Shown here one piece after another: positions 1 to 7,127 of a stretch of 20,097 nt of DNA (its first letter is position 1; every line of letters begins with the position of its first letter). The stretch spans positions 1-20,097 of the forward strand of contig CAYNST010000061.1 of assembly GCA_964399955.1 (NCBI GenBank). Reading direction: 5' to 3'. A model generated the notes under the pieces. That model was not told where the DNA came from and made no database searches. It saw only the letters and a program-made list of their open reading frames with translations. A program made the translations under genes and the position numbers. Origin of the DNA: CAYNST01 sp964399955 (lineage in GTDB: Bacteria; Pseudomonadota; Gammaproteobacteria; Pseudomonadales; Cellvibrionaceae).

Positions 1-69
1 CCAGACGAAAAAATGGCCTCCAGCAGTGGTGATGAGGAAACGTCAACAGACCCTACCCAGGGCCGCTGA
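1..69 (+). CDS. C-terminal tail of an unidentified protein (partial)
   Basis: Frame 1 is open from the window edge to a TGA at 67-69 and encodes a short hydrophilic, Ser/Asp/Glu/Thr-rich tail (PDEKMASSSGDEETS...). Such a composition fits a disordered C-terminus but identifies no family. Frame 2 is also open, to a TAG at 106-108, so the reading frame is not certain. The fragment would be convergent with the MgtC-like gene that ends at 114. No product can be named. Confidence 0.28.
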   Translation, partial: PDEKMASSSGDEETSTDPTQGR

Positions 70-113
70 TAGGCGTAATTCTGCCAGTGAGCTGGTTATC
101 TGGGCATAGAGGC

Positions 114-578
114 CTAGTCATCGTCATGGGGGCGATGCTTGAAGTAACTGGAAAACTGAAATATGCAGAAGCCGAACACCGCCAGCACCAAAGATATTTC
201 GTAGAGGCCATAGGCCACAGACACGCCTATGGCGCCGGTGTGCCAGATGCCCGCAGCTGTCGCTGTGCCGTCCACTTTGCCGGAATATTTGATGATGGCG
301 CCGCCGCCAATAAAGCCTATGCCGGTCATAATGCCGTACATCACCCGGGCTTCAGGTTCTGAGCCTTGATAAACATAGCGGGCCATCAGCATGAAGGCGC
401 AGGAGGCTATGGCCACCAGGGGAAATGTTCGCAGGCCTGCACTACCGTGGCCGCGGATCTCCCGGTTGAGGGCCACGGGAAGCGCCAGGATAAAGGCGAA
501 ACTGAGTTGGTAGAAATGATAAAAAACCTGTTCCAGCTCTATGTGCAAATTCAGAAGTGCGAAGGGGCTTAGTTCCAT
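114..578 (-). CDS. MgtC/SapB family inner-membrane protein
   Basis: This is a 154-residue, very hydrophobic protein. It carries the hallmark N-terminal region of MgtC/SapB proteins: a motif like REIRGHGSAGLRT near residue 40 after the first membrane segment, then the glycine-rich GIGFIGGGAII segment near residue 86. Four or five membrane segments are likely. Salmonella MgtC is about 230 residues and has a C-terminal cytoplasmic domain. This protein stops after the membrane core, as many SapB-type members do, and ends in a charged tail (HRPHDDD). MgtC itself acts in magnesium-limited survival and inhibits the F-type ATPase; that role cannot be assigned here. The ATG at 576-578 has no clear Shine-Dalgarno sequence. 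I saw no magnesium riboswitch upstream. Confidence 0.85.
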   Translation of the reverse strand: MELSPFALLNLHIELEQVFYHFYQLSFAFILALPVALNREIRGHGSAGLRTFPLVAIASCAFMLMARYVYQGSEPEARVMYGIMTGIGFIGGGAIIKYSGKVDGTATAAGIWHTGAIGVSVAYGLYEISLVLAVFGFCIFQFSSYFKHRPHDDD

Positions 579-737
579 AGTCTAAGGTGGGGCTATGCCA
601 GGTTTGGGGGCCGACGGCAGGCAATTAGCTGCCTTGGGGGGGGTATGGCTGGTCGGAGGCGGGCGCCACGGTTCCTGCAGTTGCCCCGCCAGGTCACGCA
701 TACAGCACCACTTCGGGGCATGTCCATGGTTGGGGTT

Positions 738-950
738 TCAGCTGGCTTGATGTTCGCCCTGATGCTTCCAATGGTAGAGTTCCTCAAGCAGGTTCTTGAG
801 ATCGCTGATCTCGTTAAACAGTAGTTCTCTCCCAACCAAAGTGCGGTATTTTTCTTCTGCCAACAATTGTGCCTTTTCCAAATTGTTGGCTTCTCGGACC
901 AAACCGTGTCTTGCCGAGTACTCCTTGAGTTCCAGTGTGTTCGCCATCAT
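738..950 (-). CDS. small hypothetical protein, 70 aa, helical
   Basis: I prefer the ATG at 950 over a longer reading to 1058, because a GGGG-containing Shine-Dalgarno (AAGGGGAAAACACC) lies just upstream and two ATG codons follow in a row. The product (MMANTLELKEYSARHGLV...) is rich in Leu, Glu, Lys and Ala. It has a likely amphipathic or coiled-coil helix from about residue 20 to 62 (NNLEKAQLLAEEKYR... and ISDLKNLLEELYHW). No Cys, signal peptide or membrane segment is present. It stands alone between the MgtC-like gene and another small ORF on the same strand. I do not recognise the family. The good ribosome-binding site and clean helical composition make it more likely real than not. Confidence 0.55.
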   Translation of the reverse strand: MMANTLELKEYSARHGLVREANNLEKAQLLAEEKYRTLVGRELLFNEISDLKNLLEELYHWKHQGEHQAS

Positions 951-1164
951 GGTGTTTTCCCCTTGATACAACCTGGCAAGATTAAGAGGAGCGCCTGCCT
1001 CGGGTGATGAGTAATGCGGAATTTTTCCAGTAGCGGGCAATGACCAGGTGTAAGCCACTGCCGTGCATATTGTTGCGAGCTGAGCCTCAAATTACATGCG
1101 CCACCTCACCGGGGCGTACACAACCCACTGCAACCGGGTTGCGGCGGTGTGGCGCAGCCAAATC

Positions 1165-1377
1165 CTAATGCAGTGCAGAAACGCTGCTTGTAAAGCTTAC
1201 ATCGCGAAAGTTCAGATTTTCATCCAGCGCTTCAAACCACCCTTCCCACCACAATATGAATTGATCAATTTTGGAGCTGTCGGGGTTGCGAGACATCCAG
1301 TCCATCATGGACTGATCCAGAGTTGGGGAGTTTATGCCACTCTGATGGGCCAACTTACCAATGTCTTTGGGAGTCAT
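1165..1377 (-). CDS. small hypothetical protein, about 70 aa
   Basis: The reading frame is open back to 1452 (TTG; ATG at 1425). Only the ATG at 1375-1377 has an upstream GAGG, about 10 nt away, so I place the start there. The product is acidic and Trp-rich (MTPKDIGKLAHQSGINSPTL..., then QFILWWEGWFEALDEN). It has no signal peptide and resembles no family I can name. The opposite strand is also open across it. This could be a real small gene, a gene remnant or chance. It lies next to the 70-aa ORF at 738-950, on the same strand, with no obvious similarity between them. Confidence 0.35.
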   Translation of the reverse strand: MTPKDIGKLAHQSGINSPTLDQSMMDWMSRNPDSSKIDQFILWWEGWFEALDENLNFRDVSFTSSVSALH

Positions 1378-1636
1378 CTCTGAAAAACCTCGTACTTGAG
1401 CTTTGCTGGTGGGGGAGTCTTTCATAGCGTAAGCAAGTGGCGTACCAGTCAAACAGCGCCGGTCGGGTGCCGGTTAAGTTTTCGCAAATTACACCAAAAG
1501 TCGTCGAAATTGGTGCGAACGTGAGGTTATCCGCTGGAAGGGGCTGGTGGCGGCCTCGGTCTGCACGGGTCTGGCAGGATTCCCCTAACCTGAAGCGGCT
1601 GTCACATTTGCAATGGCCTTGGAAGATTGTGCAAAC

Positions 1637-1690
1637 CCTGGTCACCATACGCAGGTGATTCACCTGGGTGACAGGCTGCCGTCCGGACGG
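1637..1690. repeat. nested palindromes
   Basis: CAGGTGA (1652-1658), one T, and TCACCTG (1660-1666) form a perfect 7-bp palindrome. It is flanked by outer arms GTCACC (1641-1646) and GGTGAC (1667-1672), extended by CCT (1637-1639) and AGG (1673-1675) with one bulged G. Four bases later comes the perfect 12-bp palindrome CCGTCCGGACGG (1679-1690). The repeats are seen directly; their role (operator, RNA hairpin, cruciform) is unknown. Confidence 0.7.
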
Positions 1691-1891
1691 TGGGAATTAC
1701 CTTTCAAATAGCACGGCGGAGCGTGAAGGGGGAGTTTGAGCGCTACAGGTTGCGCACTTCCTGTGCTGTAGCTCTTTGGGCGCCGGCCCTGCGACAGAAC
1801 GGGTTGTCTATTGCAGCTATAGGCCAATTACGCCCACGGCTGTTGAGCAGGCTCAAGATCGCAGGAATGCCTGCAAAGCCGGCGGCCATTG

Positions 1892-1908
1892 GTGGGCGCC
1901 AAGCCCAC
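1892..1908 (-). terminator. possible htpX 3' hairpin
   Basis: GTGGGC (1892-1897) and GCCCAC (1903-1908) form a 6-bp stem with a 5-nt loop, starting 8 nt past the htpX stop codon on the minus strand. There is no U-tract after it, so as an intrinsic terminator it is weak. It may instead be a 3'-end stabilising hairpin. Confidence 0.3.
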
Positions 1909-1916
1909 TTCGCATG

Positions 1917-2795
1917 CTAAATCATTTGCAAAGTCTGGATACGAACGTCCAGCGGCGGGTGCGTGGCAAACAGTGAACGCAATTTTTGCCCCGCCCCAGG
2001 CGTGATTCCGAACGCCACCAGGGTGTCTGGAAGTGCACTAGGGGCTTCTGTTTCAGCCTTCAAGCGCCTCAGGGCATCAATCATGCTTTGACGGTCCGCC
2101 AGAATGGCTCCGGCCTGATCGGCGCGAAACTCGCGCTTGCGTGAGAACCAGGCCACGATCATGCTGGCCAGGAAGGCCAATACCACCTCGGCAAGTAAAG
2201 TCACAATGTAAAAGCCCGGCCCATGGCTGCGCTCGCTCTTGAATACCGCCTTGTCCACCACATAGCCAATGATGCGTGCGAAGAACATGACAAAGGTGTT
2301 GGTGACGCCGGAAATCAGCGCCAGCGTGACCATGTCGCCATTGGCTACGTGGCCAATTTCATGGCCTAGTACTGCGCGTATTTCATTCTTCTTGAAGCGT
2401 TGCATCATGCCTGCACTGACGGCAACCAAGGCGTTGTTTCTGTTCCAGCCGGTTGCAAAGGCGTTGGACTGTTGCGCCGGGAAAATGCCTACCTCCGGCA
2501 TGCCGATTTTGGCCCTGGCCGCCAGTTCCCGCACCGTTTCCAGAAGCCAGCGTTCATCGGCCGTGCGCGGCGTGTCAATCACATGTACCCGCGCCGTTTT
2601 CTTGGCAATCCACTTGCTGATGAACAGGGATATGAAGGCGCCGGTAAAACCGAACACGGCGCAGAAAGCCAGCAGGTTGCCCAGGTTCAGCCCCTGGGCA
2701 TCCATGTAGCGGCCCACTCCCAGCAGATTCAGGGTCAGGCTGGCTACCGCCAGAATGGCCAGGTTGGTCATCAAGAACAAGCCAATACGGGACAC
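1917..2795 (-). CDS. htpX: HtpX membrane zinc metalloprotease (M48B)
   Basis: This is a 292-residue inner-membrane endopeptidase that works with FtsH in quality control of misfolded membrane proteins. The zinc site is visible: HEIGH with H145, E146 and H149, and the third ligand E222 in REFRAD. Two hydrophobic segments lie at the N-terminus (about residues 3-24 and 38-60) and two more between the zinc motifs (about 160-180 and 190-212), as in E. coli HtpX. Colinear family motifs include NAFATG and the C-terminal THPPLDVRIQTL. The frame is open to a TTG at 2813, but I start at GTG 2795: AAGGAG ends 7 nt before it, and MSRIGLFLMTNLAIL then aligns with the E. coli N-terminus (MRIALFLLTNLA). Confidence 0.95.
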   Translation of the reverse strand: MSRIGLFLMTNLAILAVASLTLNLLGVGRYMDAQGLNLGNLLAFCAVFGFTGAFISLFISKWIAKKTARVHVIDTPRTADERWLLETVRELAARAKIGMPEVGIFPAQQSNAFATGWNRNNALVAVSAGMMQRFKKNEIRAVLGHEIGHVANGDMVTLALISGVTNTFVMFFARIIGYVVDKAVFKSERSHGPGFYIVTLLAEVVLAFLASMIVAWFSRKREFRADQAGAILADRQSMIDALRRLKAETEAPSALPDTLVAFGITPGAGQKLRSLFATHPPLDVRIQTLQMI

Positions 2796-2835
2796 GACTT
2801 CTCTCCTTAACAATGTTGAAATAACGTCTTCGCCA

Positions 2836-2862
2836 ATATGCCGGCCACCTGACCAAATTCAA
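2836..2862 (-). promoter_or_regulatory. possible heat-shock (sigma32-like) promoter of htpX
   Basis: On the minus strand, TTGAAT (2857-2862) is followed after 13 nt by CGGCATAT (2836-2843), which matches the sigma32 -10 CCCCATNT in its key CAT-T part. It lies about 40 nt before the GTG of htpX. HtpX is a known heat-shock protein in E. coli, which supports the guess. The match is imperfect and unproven. Confidence 0.3.
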
Positions 2863-2904
2863 TACTGATCCTGCGGCAGCGGACTCTGTTACTGCGCTGT
2901 ACGG

Positions 2905-4443
2905 TTACAGCTCTTTAATGTCGCTGCAGAGTTTCAGCTCGTAAATGTCGTTGCGCCGGTCTTTGACATTGGTGACCGAGCCTTCATTGCGCAGAACTTT
3001 AAGCTTGTCCAGGTCCAGGTCAGAGAAGATGATCATCTCTGAATTGGGTGTGGCCTCGGCCATGATGGCATCCTGTGGAAAGGCGAAATCCGACGGCGAG
3101 AAGACTGCGGACTGCGCGTACTGAATGTCCAGGCTGTCCACACTCGGCAGGTTGCCCACAGAGCCTGCTATGGCCACGTAACATTCGTTTTCTACCGCGC
3201 GAGCCTGGGCGCAGAGCCTGACCCTCAGGTAGGCGTTTTTGGTGTCGGTCCAGAAGGGCACAAACAGAATCTCTACACCCTGCAGGGCCAGCAGCCGCGA
3301 CAACTCCGGAAATTCGATGTCATAGCAGATGAGTATGCCGATGCGCCCGGCGTCGGTATCAAAGATGCGCAGGCTATCGCCGCCTTCGATAACCCAGTGG
3401 TCTTCTTCCTGCGGAGTCACGTGTATTTTACGCTGCTCCTCCACACTGCCGTCCCGGCGACAGAGGTAGGCCACGTTGAACATGCGGTCGTTTTCCAGCA
3501 GCGGCATGGAGCCGGTGATGATGTTGATGTTGTAGGTCACCGCCAGATGGCGCATTTCGCGCAGAAAAACCTCGGTGTACTGCGCCAGAAAGCGCACGGA
3601 TTCATGCGTCGTGCGGCAGGGGTGCAGCCCCATCAGCGGCGCGTTGAAAAACTCCGGGAAGAGGACAAAATCTGCCTCGTAATCGGATACCGCATCAATG
3701 AAGTACTCCGCCTGACTCAGAAGCTCCTCCATGGACTCGCATTTGCGCATCTGCCATTGCACCACGCCGACACGGACTACGGTTTTGCGCGAGGCAATCA
3801 CCGTATCGGAAGGGTCGTACAGAATGTTGTGCCACTCCAGCAGGGTGGCGTAGCCCGACGATTTCTCATCCTCGGGCAGATATTTTTTTATCAGTCGCTT
3901 GACCTGAAAGTCGTTGGCCAGCTGGAACGACAATATGGGGTCGTAAATTTCCTTGCGTGCGACCTTGGCGATATAGGCGGGCGGCGTCAGCTCGCCGGCA
4001 TGGTTGTGGTAACCGGGTATGCGGCCGCCGGCCAGTATTGCGCGAAAGTTTTCCTGTTTGCACAGGTCCTTGCGCGCGTCATACAGGCGCCGCCCCAGCC
4101 GGTAGCCGCGGTAGTCCGGGTGCGTGAACACATCCAGCCCGTAAAGCGCATCGCCGTTTGGGTCATTGTGCGCCTCGTTTTTGGTGTTGAGCAGGTCCTC
4201 GTAGGTGTGCGGGTTGCTGAAGCGGCTGTATTTGACCCTCAAGGTCAATGCCACACCAACGATCTGATCGCCGTCGGCAATGCAGATCTGCCCTTCGGGG
4301 AAGTCGCTGATGAGGCTGTAGAGGGTGTTTCGAGGCCAGGCACCACCCAGATCCGGATAGACAGTATTCATCAGCTCCTTGACCTGGGGGTAATCCTTGC
4401 GGGTCAGGTTCTTTAACGTCAAATGGACTTCGGGGTTTTCCAC
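2905..4443 (-). CDS. GNAT acetyltransferase / nitrilase-superfamily hydrolase fusion
   Basis: This protein of about 512 residues has two enzymes in one chain. Residues about 8-200 form a GNAT domain, with an acetyl-CoA-binding segment HPDYRGYRLGRRLYDAR near 105-120. Residues about 220-500 form a carbon-nitrogen hydrolase domain with the full Glu-Lys-Cys triad: E264 in LFPEFF, K339 in QRKIHV, C373 in ILICYDIEFPE. Proteins of this architecture occur in other bacteria; the substrate is unknown. A coupled deacylation or amide hydrolysis plus N-acetylation is only an inference. The frame extends to a TTG at 4461. I prefer GTG 4443 because TGAGG lies 8 nt upstream of it, whereas the TTG has no Shine-Dalgarno. 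It is the gene upstream of htpX on the same strand, but the 109-bp gap with its own promoter-like element suggests separate transcription. Confidence 0.9.
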   Translation of the reverse strand: MENPEVHLTLKNLTRKDYPQVKELMNTVYPDLGGAWPRNTLYSLISDFPEGQICIADGDQIVGVALTLRVKYSRFSNPHTYEDLLNTKNEAHNDPNGDALYGLDVFTHPDYRGYRLGRRLYDARKDLCKQENFRAILAGGRIPGYHNHAGELTPPAYIAKVARKEIYDPILSFQLANDFQVKRLIKKYLPEDEKSSGYATLLEWHNILYDPSDTVIASRKTVVRVGVVQWQMRKCESMEELLSQAEYFIDAVSDYEADFVLFPEFFNAPLMGLHPCRTTHESVRFLAQYTEVFLREMRHLAVTYNINIITGSMPLLENDRMFNVAYLCRRDGSVEEQRKIHVTPQEEDHWVIEGGDSLRIFDTDAGRIGILICYDIEFPELSRLLALQGVEILFVPFWTDTKNAYLRVRLCAQARAVENECYVAIAGSVGNLPSVDSLDIQYAQSAVFSPSDFAFPQDAIMAEATPNSEMIIFSDLDLDKLKVLRNEGSVTNVKDRRNDIYELKLCSDIKEL

Positions 4444-4693
4444 AACAGTAGCCTCAATCAAAACGTACCAAATAGGACAGGCCTTGCCAGCATGAATGCC
4501 GAATTAGGCCTTATATTGTTTCTTTGTTTGCTCCCGGTAAGACGAAGGTCGCAAACCGTGCATGATACCGGTTCTGTCTGGTCTGTAGGTCTCACATCAA
4601 GCCCTTCTTCCACTTGCAAAGGTCAAGCAGACCGGGTTTAGTATGCAGAACCAAAATCGGGCGCAGATTCGCCCCCCCCAATAGAGGACGCGG

Positions 4694-5554
4694 ATGATCA
4701 GGCAGGCTTTGAGAATATGGGTTTTGCAATGGGCGCTGCTGGTGGCCGTGGCCTCGGCTGCCGCTCCAGTGCCGTTGTCGTATGAAATCTTGCAGACCCG
4801 CAAACACGATGCGGGTTCCTTTACCCAGGGCTTGTTACAGGACGAGAACGGCTTGCTCTGGGAAAGTTCAGGTCTGTATCGGCGGTCGTTCATTCAGGTC
4901 TACGACCCGGTCGGAGAGACAGCGGTCAAACGGCAATCTCTGCCTTCAAAGATATTTGCCGAAGGTATTGCGCTGTTGGGCGATCGCCTCTACGTATTGA
5001 CTTGGAAGGCCGGATTGCTCCTGGTGCTGGACAGGGACTCTTTGCAGACTGTGCAGACTCATCTCTATGAGGGCGAAGGCTGGGGGCTCACCCACGATGG
5101 CAGTCAGTTTTTCATGAGTAATGGCAGCGACAAGCTATTGTTGCGCGACGACCAGACCTTTGCCGTACAGCAAACGCTGGAAGTTCGGGATGCAAAACGT
5201 CGCTGGAGCAACCTCAATGAGCTGGAGTATGCAGAAGGATTGATCTGGGCCAACGTCTGGCAGACGCCTTATGTCATTGCCATCGACCCGACCAGCGGGC
5301 AGGTACGCGCAAAGGTGGATTTCACTGAGCTGGTTGAAGTCAACAGCCGACAGCCGGGCCACACGGTTCTCAACGGCGTGGCCTACAACCCGGTACGTGG
5401 CTCTTTCTGGGTCACCGGTAAGCTTTGGCCCAATCTCTACGAGGTGTGTATTGACCTGAGCCCATTGCAGCCGACGCCGGCCGGCCAAGGCAAAACAGGG
5501 GAGGCGGGCTCCGGCTCTCGTTGCTCAGCCGCTGTTGAAACACCAGCAAATTAA
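4694..5554 (+). CDS. glutaminyl-peptide cyclotransferase, exported
   Basis: This 286-residue protein belongs to the bacterial/plant-type glutamine cyclotransferase family (PF05096), a five-bladed beta-propeller that converts N-terminal Gln to pyroglutamate. Family features seen are SFTQGLL near residue 42, ESSGLY, FAEGIALLGDRLYVLTW, EGWGLTHDG, LNELEYAEGLIWANVW, and NGVAYNP...FWVTGKLWPNLYEV near the end. The N-terminus (IRQALRIWVLQWALLVAVASAAA) is a typical Sec signal peptide, so it should be periplasmic or extracellular. Start: the ATG has GAGGA 5 nt upstream. After the last propeller strand there is an unusual 30-odd residue tail rich in Pro, Gly, Ser and Ala. It appears monocistronic. Confidence 0.9.
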   Translation: MIRQALRIWVLQWALLVAVASAAAPVPLSYEILQTRKHDAGSFTQGLLQDENGLLWESSGLYRRSFIQVYDPVGETAVKRQSLPSKIFAEGIALLGDRLYVLTWKAGLLLVLDRDSLQTVQTHLYEGEGWGLTHDGSQFFMSNGSDKLLLRDDQTFAVQQTLEVRDAKRRWSNLNELEYAEGLIWANVWQTPYVIAIDPTSGQVRAKVDFTELVEVNSRQPGHTVLNGVAYNPVRGSFWVTGKLWPNLYEVCIDLSPLQPTPAGQGKTGEAGSGSRCSAAVETPAN

Positions 5555-5729
5555 CAGTGGCCGGGTGGTTAGACTAGAGGCGTAGTTGCAGCGGCAATGC
5601 TTAACAAAGAGGTTGGCAGGTTTGAGGCTCCCATTGGCTTTTTTGCCAAGTGGGCGCTCTTCGGGTAAGTTGCGCGCTCACGTTTCCCGTGCGGGCAGGA
5701 CGGGGAGCATTCTACTCGAAGGAAGGTTC

Positions 5730-7127
5730 ATGCATTCACTGCTGAAAGATTGTTTAATTTGTCCACGCTGCCAGGCAACGGCCGAAGAAGGTTTGCAACC
5801 GGCGTTGCTCAAATGCGCCCGGTGCCAAACGGCGTTCTTCAACCTGCAAGGGTTGAACTGTTTTTTCCCGTCCGGCGATGCACAAAAAGTGCGTTGGCAG
5901 GACCTTTTGGCCCAGCTCATTGAGCAGGGCCAGCGGATGGAGCAGCAACAACTGCGGGATCTGGCGCATGCCGCCCATGCCGGCAGTACACGAGAGCGGC
6001 TCACACGGCTTCATTGCGCGCGCAGCCAGGCCTACGACGCCATCATTGATCTGTTGCACAGCGCCGGGCTGCAGCCCCAACGCGACCTCACGGCCAGCCC
6101 GCATCTGCCGCCCGTCCTGGCAGGCTACATTGAGCGTATCCTGCACGACTGGGGCGGCCCGAGCTCGGCCGGGCAAGACGACTTGTTCACCGACGGCAAC
6201 AACCACAACCAACAAACACTGCAGGCGGTGCTTGATGCCCTGCCTAAGCCGCTGGCGGCGACGCGGCGCCTGTTGGTGCTGGGAGCGGGTGCCGGTCGTC
6301 TGAGTTGGGATTTGCACTGCGCGCTCAAGCCGCAGTTGACCCTGGCGCAGGAGAGTGACCCGCTGCTCGCCTATCTGAGTAAACATCTGATCGCCGACGG
6401 CGCAACGTTAACCCTCGCGGAAACCGAAGCTCATCCCCACCAAAACCTGCCTTTTTTTCACTCGCACAACGTGCAGGCGCCGCGCGCCGCCGAGGCAAAC
6501 GCCGCTTCCTGGCAGGTCATTGGTGCAGACGCCGGCAGTCTGCCGTTTGCACCCGGCTCTTTTGATCTCATAGTCACCGCAGGCTTCAGCGATCTGGCTG
6601 CCGGCGACCTGAGATATTGGCTTGCTGCGGTAGAGAACCTACTGAGTGGCGCAGGAGTCTGGGTCAATTGCGGGTATTTGCATTATCCAGACACGGTGCC
6701 GGAAGCCCAGCGCTACAGCCCGGCCGAGGTACGCGAACTGCTGCAACTGGGTCGGTTTCGCATGGTGGGTGAGCGGTTTTTGTCGGCGCCCGACACGCCG
6801 GCGCGTCGGTCAAGCCCGCTGCCAGAGGAGCGTTGGATCTTCGCAGCACAGGCGGCTGCGGGCCGGGCTCACCGACTTGATGGTGGTACTTGTGAGCACA
6901 CTTTGTTCAAGACTTCGCCTCCCCCCTGGCTGATTCTGCCACACCTGCCTATCCCTCGCCTGACAGGCGAAAACCTATTTCCTGACTGGATGAATGACAT
7001 CACCGACTTGCTGGATGGCTCGCGCTCGATCAACGATTTGGTGAGCCTGTTCGCCCCCAGCATGGATGAGGGACAGGACCCGCAGCGGTTTGTCTACGCA
7101 CTGTTTGACGAGTTTGTTCTGCAGTGA
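5730..7127 (+). CDS. zinc-ribbon / N2227-like SAM-dependent methyltransferase
   Basis: The frame is open from 5586, but the ATG at 5730 is preceded by AAGGAAGG and starts a sensible 465-residue protein. Residues about 8-46 look like a Trm112-type zinc ribbon: C11-P-R-C14, C29-A-R-C32, then NLQGLNCFFP. A helical region follows. The methyltransferase core has SAM motif I LLVLGAGAGRLSWDLH (about 181-196), an acidic D in GADAGSLPF, and the WLAAVENLLSGAGVWVNCGYLHYP segment (about 295-318). These motifs resemble the N2227/carnosine N-methyltransferase family (PF07942). The C-terminal 60 residues (LLDGSRSINDLVSLFA...) look like a small PqqD-like or winged-helix module. Its stop overlaps the start of the glycosyltransferase (GTGA at 7124), so the two are translationally coupled. 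The substrate is unknown. Confidence 0.7.
   Translation: MHSLLKDCLICPRCQATAEEGLQPALLKCARCQTAFFNLQGLNCFFPSGDAQKVRWQDLLAQLIEQGQRMEQQQLRDLAHAAHAGSTRERLTRLHCARSQAYDAIIDLLHSAGLQPQRDLTASPHLPPVLAGYIERILHDWGGPSSAGQDDLFTDGNNHNQQTLQAVLDALPKPLAATRRLLVLGAGAGRLSWDLHCALKPQLTLAQESDPLLAYLSKHLIADGATLTLAETEAHPHQNLPFFHSHNVQAPRAAEANAASWQVIGADAGSLPFAPGSFDLIVTAGFSDLAAGDLRYWLAAVENLLSGAGVWVNCGYLHYPDTVPEAQRYSPAEVRELLQLGRFRMVGERFLSAPDTPARRSSPLPEERWIFAAQAAAGRAHRLDGGTCEHTLFKTSPPPWLILPHLPIPRLTGENLFPDWMNDITDLLDGSRSINDLVSLFAPSMDEGQDPQRFVYALFDEFVLQ

Larger units (their letters stand above)
1378..1916. other. gene-poor, inverted-repeat-rich region downstream of htpX
   Basis: I find no convincing coding sequence here. The short open frames on both strands lack ribosome-binding sites and have non-protein-like composition. 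The stretch does hold several inverted repeats: a nested set at 1637-1675, a 12-bp palindrome at 1679-1690, GCTACAG/CTGTAGC arms at 1742-1772, a GCAGG-AATG-CCTGC hairpin at 1861-1874, and GTGGGC/GCCCAC arms at 1892-1908. On the minus strand this is the 3' side of htpX, so it could be an htpX 3' UTR, a structured non-coding RNA or decayed sequence. Confidence 0.5.

Noticed and set aside
1096..1383. Plus-strand 95-codon frame opposite the small ORF at 1165-1377
   Set aside because: No Shine-Dalgarno before the ATG and no family resemblance. The minus frame is only slightly better, so neither is firm.
1690..1920. Plus-strand 76-codon frame in the htpX downstream gap
   Set aside because: Weak start, Arg/Ala-rich chance-like composition, and it runs across the hairpins there.
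3397..4416. 339-codon plus-strand frame opposite the GNAT-nitrilase gene
   Set aside because: It mirrors a gene with complete catalytic motifs, and no protein family is recognisable in the antisense translation.
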